Shown here: positions 1 through 11,590 of the stretch, piece after piece
How positions within the stretch are numbered: the first letter of the stretch is position 1
Layout of the letters: the number at the start of each line of letters is the position of its first letter
Assembly (NCBI RefSeq): GCF_004193775.1
Contig: NC_041016.1
Location: forward strand, 38,300,547-38,364,546
Length of the DNA: 64,000 nucleotides
Source of the DNA: Glycine soja
Taxonomy: Eukaryota; Streptophyta; Magnoliopsida; Fabales; Fabaceae
Direction: 5' to 3'
The notes under the pieces: generated by a model
What the model was told of the DNA's origin: nothing
Databases searched by the model: none
What the model saw: only the letters and a program-made list of their open reading frames with translations
Position numbers and translations under genes: made by a program

Positions 1-888
1 TCGCTTAGTCATACTCAGAAGCTGGTTTCGATCGGGAGCCATGTCCGTATTGTACTGGTACTGCCTAATGAAGGCAGTTGCCAAGTCCTTCCATGATCGG
101 ATTTGGGAAGCTTCCAGATTGGTATACCATGCTACAGCTGCCCCGGCCAAGCTGTCTTGAAAGAAATGGACCAACAATTTTTTGTCCGCAGAATATGCCC
201 CCATCTTTCGGCAATACATCCGAAGATGCCCTTTCGGACATGTCGTCCCTTTGTACTTATCAAAGTCCGGTACTTTGAACTTGGGAGGAATGACGATATT
301 GGGCACGAGACATAAATCCGCTAAATCCGAGAATGGGTAATTGCCAAGGCCCTCGACTGCTCTTAACCTCTCTTCAAGCGCCTCAATCTTTCCCTTATCT
401 TCCGCGAAGGGAACAGATTCTTTTACGGGTGTGGGTGAAGCCGGGATATGGCAGACTATGTTCGGTTGGGGTAGTTCATGGGGGGACGAATCTTTGAGGT
501 GGAGCAAGGGGCCAAGATGGGTATCTCCTTCCTCATTGTCTTGCCTGGGATAGTCGTCATAAGGGGGGAGTTGCCCCTCGAAAGTAGGGGCTTGGCTTAA
601 ATCTTCCGGGGCGACGCGGGGAGTGAAGTCCGGAGGCAAGCCATAGGGGTAAGCTTGCGGACTATACCTTCAACCAAACACTGTCGTGTTTCTGTCTCGG
701 CCCAGATTTAAGGCGGGCTGTAGTATCGGCTCCGCTTCCCTAACTGTACTGGAGGCGGTTGTCGTGGCTTTATCCTCTATAGTTTTCTAGAGTTTTAATA
801 ACATGACCTCCGAGATGGAAGCCATTTGATCTTTTAAGGCCGATAGATCGGCCTTCATCTGTTCCTGCACGCCCTCTTCATTATCCAT
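1..888 (-). pseudogene. X gag N-terminal part, Ogre-like, with nonsense codons
   Basis: Translated on the minus strand, this begins near the methionine at 888-886, followed by residues DNEEGVQEQMKADL. It runs into a recognisable Ty3 gag (retrotrans_gag-like) region with WYTNLEAS and FIRQYQYNTDMAPDR, the conserved capsid stretch shared with W (48499-50768) and Z (8283-10170). At least two stops interrupt the frame: a TAG near 788 and a TGA near 673. The product therefore cannot be one polyprotein unless these are read through. It is cut by the window edge. Gag would form the particle that packages the element RNA. A possible upstream extension (to 1065) contains the basic segment NTRSRK seen at the start of related gags, so the true start is uncertain. 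Confidence 0.75.
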
Positions 889-1125
889 TTTTCTGGACCG
901 AGTGTTATAGGGGTGCCTTGGTGTTTTCTTAGTTATGATGAAATTCCTAAAGAAATAAACAAAGGTGAGTATGCCACCAAAACATGAATATGCAAATGAA
1001 TGATCGGAGCACTTGGATCCACCCAAAGGTTTTTTAGGTAACGTGATGAGTTCAGAACTTCTCATTTTATAAAAAGAACAAAGCTTTCATCTAGCCAAGA
1101 TTATACAAAGGTGTTACAAGAGAAC

Positions 1126-2441
1126 CTAACGATTTCTAATTATATGGGCCATCAAATCTATCATGTGTTGACAGTATTTGATTAGCCCATGAATCTCCTC
1201 GGGGGCCGTACACACTTCGGCCATGGCTTTAGCTTTGGCTAATAGACGCGGGAGGTCTTGACTTCCATTCAAGGTCAAGGCGAACCTATCCATCCACATA
1301 GTCACTTCTTGATGCAATGCATCAATCACCCTCCCTCTTGCTTCCTTTTCAGCGTACACTTGTGCAAAATCCTCCACTAGCTTTTGTTCATGGGCCACAG
1401 ACTGGTTCAAGTGTTGATCCAAACTCCTTTTGGACCTCGCGCAAGCAACTAACTCTTCTTTTAAGATCATGCTATGCACCCGTGACCGATCTCTTTCCTC
1501 TCTTCGGAGCTTGAGCTCATTGTTGCTACCCCACAATGCTCCTCGGAATTTCTCTCGGCCATATTCCTCCTTGCGGGCCCTTTTGGTTTCTTGTTCAAGG
1601 GCTCTTGCAGTGGCCGCGTTTTCCTCTTGTAACTCGGTGCACTCTTTCCGGATGTGTGTAGCAGCTGATTTGAACTTCTCCTTGGCAAGTCTTGCCTTCC
1701 CTAGCTCCAATTTTAGAGCTCGGACTTCTTCATCTTCCTCCGGAGCTTCGAAGTTCTCCTCATCGATAACTTTCAACTTGGAGAGCCAATCTAACCCTCG
1801 CATGTGAATTCTTAGCCATCCATGATAACCTCCGATGACGCCATTATGGATGCCCCTAAGCTCCTTGTCTTTCCTCAACGGACTCCTCCACGCCTTGTGA
1901 ATTCTTTGTATAACCTTGAGACCTTGCGCACCTAAATCTTTCACAAGGAAAGGTGAGAGACTCCCTTCCGTTGGCGCTCCCCTCATGGGGTACCCTAGCT
2001 GTCTTATGGCGAGTGCAAGATTATAATTAATACACCCCCTAGTCCCTATCAATGGAACATTAGGGTAGTCCCCACACGAGAAAAGAAATCCTTCCTTGCC
2101 TTCCTTCCAACGAGGAAACCAATTGATCGCGCTGCCCCCTATCCCCGCCAAATGTTGGTCCCAATCGACTCTTCCTTTTTCGGCGCATGAGCGATAACTT
2201 TGAAGCGGACACGGGTGTCTCGTGTCTTGTTGGAATAGGTGTGAAATCAACCACACACAGAGAGCGGGTAAACAACAGACAATCCGTGCACTGTTTTTCT
2301 CACACCTCCGGTCAAAGGTGTCAAAAAAATATGCCAAGATAGCCACCACTGGACTTTCCTTGCTATGGTGATATGCGAGGAAAGCATCAATGGCGGCTAA
2401 GTCTACCAAACTGTCAACGTTCAGAAAGAGGACAACCCCAA
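1126..2441 (-). pseudogene. X ORF1, C-terminal portion (interrupted by Z)
   Basis: This is the downstream two thirds of X's extra ORF. It starts at the Z insertion point and ends with the same final residues (HMIDLMAHIIRNR) as the intact Z copy. The alignment by eye is collinear with Z ORF1 from VVLFPNVDGLVDLAAIDAF onward. X lacks a block of roughly 23 residues present in Z (around the segment after RSKRSL). The second half is a long heptad-rich coiled coil (KLELGKARLAKEKF... LEQETKRARKEEYGR). No stop or frameshift is seen apart from the insertion, so the ORF was probably intact when Z landed. A reading frame that continues to 2520 includes residues encoded by the antisense of Z's LTR; those residues are not part of the protein. 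The function of ORF1 in Ogre elements is unknown. I associate its N-terminal half with a plant-specific domain of unknown function (DUF7745-like) from memory only. Confidence 0.85.
2437..2441. repeat. Target site duplication of Z, left copy (CCCAA)
   Basis: CCCAA at 2437-2441 is repeated at 20438-20442, just outside the TG...CA ends of Z. Removing Z and one copy of the 5-mer rejoins X's ORF1 and matches the uninterrupted ORF1 in Z itself (around 5740-5765). This proves the boundaries of the insertion. Confidence 0.97.
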
Positions 2442-4386
2442 TGTCATACCCTAATTTCGTCCGGGGACCTTTGCTTGATGACATGCGACCATTCTTTGGT
2501 CCTTGTGAGGTGCTTGGCACCCATCATTAGGCAATTTATGAAATTCCAGGACATGCCGAAAAACCAAAAAAATGTTGATGCACAATCCGTAAGTTTCCGT
2601 GACACATCGGAAATCAAAAGGAAGCATCGTTGCATAATTAAGTGAGGTTCCGTAACATTCCGTAAGTCAAAAAGGGGATGATTATGTAATCCGCAAGGTT
2701 CCGTAACATTACGGAAAGAAAACAAGTATCGTTACGAAATTCGTAAGTTTCCGTAACTTTACGAAAAAAGAATCACCAAAAAACAGCAGAGGGGGGTGTA
2801 CTTAGTAAAAATGGGGGTGCAAATAGCACCCAGGCCCATTTGGGCCCTCCAGAAGATTCCTCCAGAAGGCGGTTGCTTCTGGAGGAAGCAACCCTGCTCG
2901 CCTGGGCGAGCTGAGCTCGCCTGGGCGAGCTGGGCGGCAACCACCTCCCCTATTTTGCTATAAATAGGGGAGGAAATGAAGAAGAAGGGGGTCCAGCCCC
3001 TTAGGCACTTCTCCCTCTTTCGAATTTGCTTGGAAAAATTGTTTCCGTGAAGAAAATCTAAGCCGAGGCGCTTCCGAAACGTTTCCGTAACGTTTTCCGT
3101 GAGGAATCTCGCAAAGGTTTCAACCGTTCTTCGACGTTCTTCATTCGTTCTTCATCGTTCTTCGATCTTCAACGGGTAAGTACCTCGAACCAAGCTTTTC
3201 GATTCATTCTATGTGCCCGTAGTGGTCCACATTGTGTTTCGTGTATTTTGATTCTCGTTTTGTTTACTTTTTATACCCCCTGTTGACGTGCTTAAGCCAT
3301 TTTACTTAAGTCGTTTCTCGCTTAACTTAAAAATAAAATAAATTTCCACCGAACGTTTGAATTGTATTATCCATTAACTTTGGTTAAAATCAATTCCGAC
3401 CGTTCGGTCGTGCCGTAACCACGTTGGAAATCAAAAGGAGGTAAAAAATAATATAATAATCAAAAAGACGTCTTTTAGTAAAATAAAGCGGAAAATCAAT
3501 CGGACGTTTTCTCTTTGGGATTTCTCATTCTTAATCGAATTGATTAATAACTAAGGTGAAACCAAGGCTAAAATCAACTCGCCTAGTCAAGCTCGTCCAC
3601 AAAAATAGGCTTTTGAAGTTTGTCATTTCAATTTTTCACTAAGTAAAATGGATCATTTTTAAGGTCCAACGCCTTAAAATGATCACCTCTTAAAATCAAA
3701 AAGAATCACTTGATAAGCAAGAACTACGTAGGTCTGAGTTCCTCATTGAGGATACGTAGGAGCAAAAGTCCCGCTTTTGTCGACCACCCCAAGAGATCGT
3801 TAATGGTCCGATGCCTTAACGTTTCTCTCCTTTCAAAAACAAGAGATCGTTAATGGTCCAACGCCTTAACGTTTCTCTCCTTTCAAAATCAAAAGACCCT
3901 TTAATGGTCCAACACCTTAAATGACCTTTTGTTCAATAAAAAACATATTTTGCAAAAAAGGACAAAAACAACTTAACCAAACACTTTGTTCCGAAAGAAC
4001 TACGTAGGTCTGATTTCCTCATCACAAATTGAGGAATACGTAGGAGCAAAGGGAAACACCCTTGTCGACCACGAAAAAGAAAAAAATATAAAAAGGGTAT
4101 AAAGGATATAAGAACATAAAAGGGAACATAAAAATCAAAGTCATGTTTGCACATTCGATTAAAGGCTGCCGTCCCTTGGGACGGACGTGTGGGGTGCTAA
4201 TACCTTCCCCGTGCGTAAATACAACTCCCGAACCTTTCACTTAAAAGTTCGTAGATCGCGTCTTTTCCGGTTTTTCCGACGTTTTCCTCAAATAAACGTT
4301 GGTGGCGACTCCGCGCGTATTCCTTTCGTGGAACACGCATCCCGCGAGTCTCGCGTCGCTCTCCCGCCGAAGGGTAGGTTGCGACA
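2442..4386 (+). repeat. Z 5' LTR (1945 bp)
   Basis: Begins TGTCATACCC and ends TTGCGACA. It carries a TATA box (2959-2966) preceded by two copies of the palindrome GCTCGCCTGGGCGAGC (near 2888-2925) and an 8-bp-stem hairpin GTTGCTTC/GAAGCAAC near 2871. The 3' LTR has only one palindrome copy, which accounts for the 19-bp length difference. A consensus-like splice donor (GG|GTAAGT, near 3174-3181) lies in the transcribed part. Tandem short segments with GTTAATGGTCC and CTTAACGTTTCTC occur at 3786-3920. Confidence 0.95.
2959..2966 (+). promoter_or_regulatory. TATA box of Z 5' LTR
   Basis: TATAAATA lies inside the palindrome-like context CCCCTATTTTGCTATAAATAGGGG. The 3' LTR has the same box at 19010-19017, and X has it on the minus strand at 22757-22750. 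Conservation across families and the GC-palindromes just upstream support its role as the start point of genomic RNA. Confidence 0.8.
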
Positions 4387-4388
4387 GT

Positions 4389-4407
4389 TGGCGACTCCGC
4401 TGGGGAC
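4389..4407 (+). other. Z primer binding site (tRNA-Arg-like)
   Basis: TGGCGACTCCGCTGGGGAC starts two bases after the LTR end. It is the complement of a tRNA 3' end finishing in GTCGCCA. Ogre elements are known to use a tRNA-Arg primer. The isoacceptor cannot be fixed without a tRNA database. Confidence 0.85.
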
Positions 4408-5256
4408 TTTTTTTTTAGAGAGTTAGGCCATTTAATCTTGTGCAAATGCTTTACCATGACTTACTCCTTTGTTGGTTTCCCTACATTATGTTCTTGTGTA
4501 TATAAACTCTTTGTTGCTTCTAGTGCGTTTTAAAATGTATGCATGAGGTAAATATTTATTCATTTGATGCACACAAACACCAACACTATTTGCACACACT
4601 GTGAGTGAAAAAAAGGCCCTATACCCGGGTTCGTGGGAACATAAGGAGTGGAGGTGAATCTGTGATCATGCTAGGTCTCCGACTTGCTTGATTACAGTGA
4701 ACCCTCATCTAGAGCTTTTCTCTTTGAAAACCTATTGTTGCTAGTAGTCCCTACTGCTACAATATGTTCTTCAAAGGGGATGATACCTCTAGAAACCATC
4801 AAGAGAGATATAACTACCTTGGGGATTATTGCTAAAAGCCTAGTTAGTTCTCTCCCTTATAGGTCCCTTAAATAGGGGCACGAAGCAAACACGCTGCGTG
4901 CCATTTTTTCACACTGCCATGCATGAGTATCATATACCCTTTTGCTTATGTTCGGTAAATATTGTCATACTGTGCACATTCCCTCATTGTGTCTTTTGCA
5001 TAGGCATTGCATATGGGTTCTGTCTTGATCCCTACTGTAAACAAACCAACGGAGGGTCCGTGTCGCCTTCTTAAAAACGTGCGTTGGGGCATTTCGCTAC
5101 CCCTAGACGTCGTATCTAAGAAGGGGACAAATTCCCCGGACCCCCGCATTCCTAGATTGCATCTGTGTCATATGCATTCCATCATGCATTCATCCATCCC
5201 ACCCATGAGATATCGGAGTTTTGATTTGCACCAGCTTTTGTCTCACTTTAGTAAGC
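4408..5256 (+). other. Z untranslated leader
   Basis: About 850 bp between primer site and ORF1 without a convincing gene. The segment 5030-5200 (GGAGGGTCCGTGTCGCC...) recurs in diverged form after ORF1 at 7260-7410, so ORF1 is flanked by direct repeats. X has the matching leader on the minus strand (20942-21630). Confidence 0.7.
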
Positions 5257-7122
5257 ATGGGAACAAATCAAACCGGCAAGAGGCTCTACCAAGTCAAGGT
5301 CAAAAGCCTAGACACCACCAGCATCAAGGAATTAGGGCGGTTGATGGAACCCCTCCAAATGCAAGCCTTCCGCAAGACTTACGGAAAGATCTTAGAGTTG
5401 ACCATAGCAGAGGTGTCCATAGAAGCCATTGCATCACTCACCCAATACTACGACCAGCCTTTGAGGTGCTTCACATTCGCAGACTTCCAATTAGTACCAA
5501 CCATTGAAGAATTTGAGGAAATTCTAGGATGTCCTCTCGGGGGAAGAAAACCATATCTTTCCTCCGGGTGTCTCCCCTCTTTGAGCAGAATTGCAACTGT
5601 GGTCAAAGATTCAGCAAGAGGTTTGGACCGCATAAAACAGACTCGGAACGGCATAGCGGGCCTACCACAGAAGTACCTAGAAGACAAGCCGAGGGGTATG
5701 GCCAATCAAGGAGACTGGGTCCCGTTTATGGATGTGTTAGCTTTGCTAATTTTTGGGGTCGTCCTCTTTCCAAACGTGGATGGTTTGGTAGACCTAGCAG
5801 CAATCGACGCTTTCCTTGCCTACCACCATAGCAAGGAAAGTCCGGTGGTAGCTGTCTTGGCAGATCTATTTGACACGTTTGACCGAAGGTGCGAAAAGAG
5901 TAGCGCACGGATCATCTGTTGCTTACCCGCCCTCTGTGTTTGGTTGGTTTCGCACTTGTTCCAACAAGACACAAGACATCCATGTCCGCTCCTGAGCCAT
6001 CGCTCGTGTACTGAAAAAAGGAGAATAGATTGGGACCGGCTCTTGGCCGGGATAGGAGGTAGAACAATCAGTTGGTTCCCCCGATGGAAGGAAGGAAAAG
6101 AAGGAGTCCTTTTCTCATGTGGAAGATACCCAAACATTCCGCTGGTAAGAACGAGGGGTTGTATTAACTACAATCCCGCGCTCGCTATAAGACAACTAGG
6201 GTACCCTATGAGGGGAGCACCGACGGAAGAAAGCATGTCTCCTTTCCTTGTGAGGGATTTCGGCGCACAAAATTCCAAGACTATACAAAGAATCCATAAG
6301 GCGTGGGAAACCCCGTTAAAGAAAGATCAAGAGCTTAGAGGCATTCGTAATGGCATCATTGGTGGGTACCACGAATGGCTGAAAGTTCATATACGAGGTT
6401 TAGATTGGCTCGCCAAGTTAAAAGTCGTCAGCAAAGAGAGTTTTGAAGCACCGGAAGAGGACGAAGAAGTCCAAACTCTCAAAAGCGAGTTAGGAAAGGC
6501 AAAACTTGCCAAGGAGAAGTTCAAGTTGGCCGCTACACACGTTCGGAAGGAGTGTGCCGGGTTACGGGAAGAGAATGCAATTACCGCAAGAGCCCTCGAA
6601 CAAGAGACCAAGAGGGCTCGCAAGGAAGAGTATGGCCGGAACAAATTTCGCGGAGCTCTATGGGGTAGCAATAATGAACTCAAGTTGCGAAGGGAAGAAA
6701 GGGACCAGTCGCGAGCACATGGCATGGTTTTGAAAGAGGAGTTAATTGCTTGTTCAAGGTCCAAAAGAAGCTTGTCTCAGCGTTTATGCGAGACGGAGAC
6801 CAATATGCTAGCTATCATCGCCAAGTACCAAGAAGAGTTAGGTCTAGCCGCGGCCCACGAGCATAGGATTGCGGACGAATATGCCCAAGTATACGCGGAA
6901 AAAGAGGCTAGAGGAAGGGTGATCGACTCTTTACACCAAGAGGCAACCATGTGGATGGATCGGTTTGCTCTTACCTTGAACGGGAGTCAAGAACTTCCCC
7001 GATTGTTAGCCAAGGCCAAGGCGATGGCAGACACCTACTCCGCCCCCGAAGAGATTCATGGGCTTCTCGGCTATTGTCAGCATATGATAGACTTAATGGC
7101 CCACATAATTAGAAATCGTTAG
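5257..7122 (+). CDS. Z ORF1: intact Ogre extra ORF, unknown function
   Basis: An open frame of 622 codons from the ATG at 5257 (MGTNQTGKRLYQVKVKSLD) to a TAG at 7120-7122. The frame is open upstream to 5221, but this ATG is chosen because X's copy starts at the equivalent methionine (20938). The N-terminal ~400 residues look globular, with the repeated family signatures FEEILGCPLGGRKPYL, DLFDTFDRRCEK and GCINYNPALAIRQLGYPMRG. Residues ~415-600 are strongly heptad-rich and basic/acidic, typical of a long coiled coil. No enzyme motif is visible. Extra ORFs upstream of gag are a known trait of Ogre elements. I think the N-terminal half corresponds to a plant DUF7745-like domain, which is recollection rather than a search. 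Z has lost gag and pol, yet this frame stays open and is close to X's copy. That suggests a role in cis, such as RNA binding or packaging, but this is inference. Confidence 0.9.
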   Translation: MGTNQTGKRLYQVKVKSLDTTSIKELGRLMEPLQMQAFRKTYGKILELTIAEVSIEAIASLTQYYDQPLRCFTFADFQLVPTIEEFEEILGCPLGGRKPYLSSGCLPSLSRIATVVKDSARGLDRIKQTRNGIAGLPQKYLEDKPRGMANQGDWVPFMDVLALLIFGVVLFPNVDGLVDLAAIDAFLAYHHSKESPVVAVLADLFDTFDRRCEKSSARIICCLPALCVWLVSHLFQQDTRHPCPLLSHRSCTEKRRIDWDRLLAGIGGRTISWFPRWKEGKEGVLFSCGRYPNIPLVRTRGCINYNPALAIRQLGYPMRGAPTEESMSPFLVRDFGAQNSKTIQRIHKAWETPLKKDQELRGIRNGIIGGYHEWLKVHIRGLDWLAKLKVVSKESFEAPEEDEEVQTLKSELGKAKLAKEKFKLAATHVRKECAGLREENAITARALEQETKRARKEEYGRNKFRGALWGSNNELKLRREERDQSRAHGMVLKEELIACSRSKRSLSQRLCETETNMLAIIAKYQEELGLAAAHEHRIADEYAQVYAEKEARGRVIDSLHQEATMWMDRFALTLNGSQELPRLLAKAKAMADTYSAPEEIHGLLGYCQHMIDLMAHIIRNR

Positions 7123-8282
7123 GAAACTTGTATGGTCTCTCAGACCTTGACTAGATACGACTTCCTTTTTGAAATAAAATGAGTTGGTCCCATGTTTCTA
7201 CTCCAAAAAGCTTGTGCAAATCAAGTCACTCCCGCATTTTATCTCTAGCATGCATTGTATGTTGGTCTCGTCCTTTGTCACGGGAAGCCGGAAGGTCCAT
7301 ATCACCTTCTTAATTGTACACATGGGGCACTGCGCCCCCAAATGCGCAAGTAAGAAGAGATAATTTTCCGAGCTCTCGTGTCTGTAAAATGCATTCATAT
7401 CATGCATCGCATAAGCATCTCTTCATAACATCATAATGGACATATCCTGCATTTGTCCATTATCATATTCCGGCCTCACATTTTGCATGAGTCATGGCAT
7501 CATGATGCATATGCGTTCAACAAACTTTTTGATCTGCAAAATTGCATACCATTTGTTTTCATGTTTGCTCATCCTTGCGTTTTCCTCTACAAAACAAAAA
7601 CAAAAAAAGGGGAAGCGTGAAACTTCACACTACATTCTTAGTTGCATGTGTTAGGCACCATGAGCCAACCATGTTGGGATCATAAACCCATTTCTAAAAA
7701 GAAAACACACAACAACAAAACAAAATAATTGAACATGGTACCTAATGCATGGTTAACTAGGAAATGGTGTTTCTTCGGGCATCTCAATTTCATAATTACA
7801 TTTTCCATGCATAGCTTAAAGTATGCCCGAGTCATTCATCCCTATGAGATGTTGTTGAAGTATTGGCGATCAGAATTGCCATTCCTTGGATTATAGGGTT
7901 GAACCGAGCTCATGCTTTTACAAAAAGGTTCATCAAGTCAAGTTGAAATACGGAAGTAACCGTCTTGCAAAATTGGGGCAAAAGATGAATCGAGTCACAT
8001 CACTGCTTCGTCTACTGCCAAACATATTTAGGATTGTTGATGTCCTTGTTACTTCCAGTTTCACCTTGACAAAGATGTCATGGATCATGTTGAAAATCTA
8101 AATTGATTCAACCCCATATCCTGCGTAAAAATTCGCAATACTTCAACTGTACATCATTCGCATACATCCATGCTTTTCATTGGTTGCATTGCTCATTGCA
8201 TTCTTTCCTTGAAAAATAAAATAAAATAAAATAAAATGAACTTGATCATTGTTATAAAAAAGAAAAGGACACGCTTTACGGC
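7123..8282 (+). other. Z spacer between ORF1 and gag remnant
   Basis: About 1.16 kb of AT-rich sequence without a supported gene. It includes a diverged copy of leader sequence (7260-7410) and a short (AAAAT)n run near 8213-8236. Confidence 0.6.
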
Positions 8283-10170
8283 GCCCTTACCGAACTCGTG
8301 CTAGAGCTAGAGTAATGGGTGAAGCAGAGGAGGTGCAAGAGAAGATGAAGGCCGAAAATGGAGGCCATAAAAGAGCAAATGGCCACAATGATGAAGGCCA
8401 TGATGAGCATGAAGAAGATAATGGAAGCTAATGCGGTTATAGTTGCCGCTATTAGCGCTGTCGCTAAGGTGAACCCGATGCTCCCATCTAGCCTCAAGCG
8501 AATGAATCATCCAACCTCAAATATGGTAGGCAAAGATTTAGGAAGTACGGGCGGCCCCCATGATGTGCAAATTCAAAACGAGCACGCCTTCCCGTCATAT
8601 GGCTTGCCTCTCAACTATACGCCACCCAATGTGGCGTACACTCCCAATAAGAATGTCAATAACTCCACTCCTATACCCATTGAAAGCCAGCAACCCCAAA
8701 CTGATCATGCACATGTCTCTTAAACTGTGGAAGAGACCCATGAAATTCCCCATCACAATCTAGCCGACTTCGAGCCTTGGCTCGGATATACCACTGAAGG
8801 GCAAGCAGTTGGTGGTATACCCCTACAAAACCCTTTGGAGGGCCCTCAGTATCACCCACAACTGCACCTCTTGCATTCCACAGCGGTTAAAAACCCTTAT
8901 GACTATGGCAGGAATGGGAAAGTTGGATCATCTAGAGGAAAGGCTCAGGGCCATTGAAGGAGGTGAAGATTATGCCTTTGCTAACCTAGAAGAGTTGTTC
9001 CTAATACCCAAACATGGTCATTCCCAAGTTCAAGGTGCCGGACTTTGGCAAGTACAAGGGGACTACTCGCTCCAAGAACCATCTAAAGATGTACTGTCGG
9101 AAGATGGGGGCATACGCAAAAGATGAGAAACTGCTGATACATTTTTCCGGAGAAAGTCTTACTAGGACAACTGTCGCCTGGTATACTAACTTAGGAACCT
9201 TCTTGAGTCCGTTCTTGGAAGGACCTAATGATTGCCTTCATTAAGCAGTGTCAGTACAATTCTGATATGGCTCCGGATAGGATGCAACTACAAAAAGTGT
9301 GCAAAAAGGGGGCACGAATCTTTCAAAGAATACGCCCAAAGATGGAGAGACTTGGCAACTCAAGTAGCACCCCCAAAAACAGAGAAAGAGATTATCACAA
9401 TGATAGTAGACACGTGACCGGTGTTCTACTATGGAAAAAAATGGTGGGTTACACACCTTCAAGTTTTACAGATTTGGTCTTCGCCAGTGAAAGGATCAAT
9501 GTGGGTCCGAAAAGAGGCAAATTTGATCATCCTACTAGGACGACTGAGAAAACTGGGGCAAATAAAGAGGGTGAGGAGGAGGGAGAAACCCATGCTGTGA
9601 CTGCCATTCCTGTACGGCCAAGTTTCCCACCAACCCAACAATATCTTTACTCAGCCAATAACAAACTTTCTCCTTACCCACCACCCAGTTATCCACAAAG
9701 GCCATCCCTAAATCTACCACAAAGTCTGTCTACCGCACTTCCAATGACGAACACCACCTTTAGCACAAACCAAAAACACCAACCAAGAAATGAATTTTGC
9801 AGCGAGAAAGCCTGTAGAATTCACCCCAATTCCAGTGTCCTATGCTGACTTGATCCCATATCTACTTGATAATTCAATGGTAGCCATAACCCTAGCCAAG
9901 GTTCATCAACCTCCATTTCTCCGAGAATACGACTCGAACGCAACGTGTGCTTGTCACGGAGAAGCCCTGGGGCATTCCATTGAGCATTGTAGGGCTCTGA
10001 AGCGTAAGGTGCAAGGTCTAATTGATACGGGCTGGCTGAAATTTGAGGAGAATCGCTTGTTGAATCCTAACATTAACAAGCAACACCATACATGGGGCAA
10101 TTCTGGAAGCTGTTGTTATGACTCATCAGGATTTTCAAGTTTATGCCATAAACCACAGTTACAATGTTAA
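8283..10170 (+). pseudogene. Z gag remnant, multiply frameshifted
   Basis: The gag order is preserved but spread over several frames. A basic N-terminal segment (RTRARVM) and EAIKEQMATMMKAM lie at 8283-8450. A GLPLNYTPP proline-rich stretch follows near 8600, then DHLEERLRAIEGG near 8925. The capsid part (FKVPDFGKYKGTTRSK, YAKDEKLLIHF, AWYTNLGT) covers 9020-9200, ESFKEYAQRWRDLATQVAPP lies near 9320, and VEFTPIPVSYADLIPYLL with a CHGEALGHSIEHC zinc-like segment near 9810-10010. Frame changes at about 8720, 9010, 9230 and 9780 prevent a single product. The equivalent gag in W is longer and cleaner. Z stops being recognisable as gag after about 10100, and no pro/RT/INT follows. Confidence 0.85.
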
Positions 10171-10511
10171 ATGATATAGATAAAATGGACATCCTCTCAC
10201 GAACACATCTTTGCTTATTCAACTTCCACCGGAATGTGAGTGTAAGCCATTGGTCTGTTTGCTCAAGCAACCTGCGCTCCTGAGTGTTGACTTCCAAGAC
10301 CGTTCAATCAGAGATTACTCATCTTGCACGTTGGTGGGGGTGCCGTAAAACAACGAGCAAAGTTCAAAACAAATAAGTTTCAAAATAAAAAATAAGTTTC
10401 AAAAAAAAAAATAAAAAGGCATTTGATTGACTGTGTTTTCAAGTAAAAATATAGACGTTCATGTGACCTCATTTTGTCTTTTTAGAGAGAAGTGAGTTAT
10501 CAAGAATAGGA

Positions 10512-11236
10512 TGTTGGACAAATGGCCTCAGTTACCTTAGGAAAAAGGGGGGTTGAATTAAGATGCAAAGACTATTCCCCAATTGAACTATCAATCTCTC
10601 TTTTCGGATTAACAATGCATACAGGGATAACCCTTCCCTTGTGTTCAGGAATCCTCTACAACAAGAGACCCACGGTCTCTTAATCCCTTTTCAGAAATAA
10701 GAAGAAGAGAAGAAGAGGTCTCTCGTAAAAGAGGTAGATTGTAAAATGAAGATCAATCAAAAATTCCTTATTGAATATGCAAGTGGTTGACCAAAGAATC
10801 TTTTTGAGAGGATAAGACATTTCAGTTCAGAAAAACTCTTGATCTTTCGAGAGGATAAAACTGTTTGGGCAATGAAAACTCTCTTTAAAACATTTGAATG
10901 GTCGTTCATAAAACATTTGAATAGATATGTCTCTTGGAAATTATTTTCTGAAAATCCCCTCTGGTAATCAATTACAAGACTTATGTAATCGATTACAGGT
11001 TTTAAAAATTTGAATAAAAACATTTTTAACTACTGGTAATTGATTACCAGAGAGCAAATCTCAATTTGAAATGATAGAATTCTTTGGTCAAACCTTTGTT
11101 TGTTTCAATTTGGAAACTTCTTCCTAAAGATTCTAAAGAGATCAAACTTGATCATATATCTTGATTTTCTTGGATAAAACTTAGAAGCACTTGATCCTTT
11201 AGCATCATCAAGACATCAAAACATCTTGCTTCTACA
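10512..11236 (+). mobile_element. Solo LTR C (725 bp) inserted in Z
   Basis: Starts TGTTGGACAAATGGCC and ends CTTCTACA. It is flanked by the 5-bp duplication TAGGA (10507-10511 and 11237-11241). No internal region is present, so it is a solo LTR from recombination. It has the start sequence of the same broad LTR group as solo LTR D (51169-52696, read on minus) and contains the same paired motif GTAATCGATTAC (10966-11054). The superfamily is not certain. Confidence 0.85.
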
Positions 11237-11341
11237 TAGGAGTCATTTGACTTAATCCATCAACTGAAAGATCCTTCAATTATTTCTCGTCCTTGGAAAA
11301 TTCTTTTTTGCAAGAATCAACTGCTTCTTTCATTCTTCCTC

Positions 11342-11590
11342 ACTACGAGGTTGTGAAAACAAGACAACAATTGGTACCTCTAAGCCCTACACTGGGGCAA
11401 CGAAAGGCACCATGCAAAAACTTCAAGCGAACCTAGGGGCAGATTAGAAGTTCTCACCCAATAGGTTCCCTCCTACAAGGTCATGACGAAAGGCAACGAT
11501 TGATACCTCAAAGCCTTACACTGGGGCAATGAGGGGCACCGTGCATGAGCCTCAAGTGAACATAGGGGCCGATCAAAAGTTCTCACCCAT
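11342..11590 (+). repeat. Two-copy ~125-bp direct repeat in Z
   Basis: The segment with GGTACCTCTAAGCCCTACACTGGGGCAACG...AGTTCTCACCC (about 11348-11462) recurs with changes at about 11482-11590. It is non-coding. Sequence 11591-12058 has no supported gene. Confidence 0.7.

Noticed and set aside
1126..2520. Reading the whole minus-strand frame as one protein
   Set aside because: Its first ~26 residues come from antisense of Z's LTR; the frame was fused by the insertion.
4389..4407. A tRNA gene at the tRNA-like sequence
   Set aside because: Only the 3' terminal complement is present, directly after an LTR; it is a primer binding site.
8358..8723. An independent 121-aa gene
   Set aside because: It aligns with the N-terminal gag segment of W and X, so it is part of Z's broken gag.
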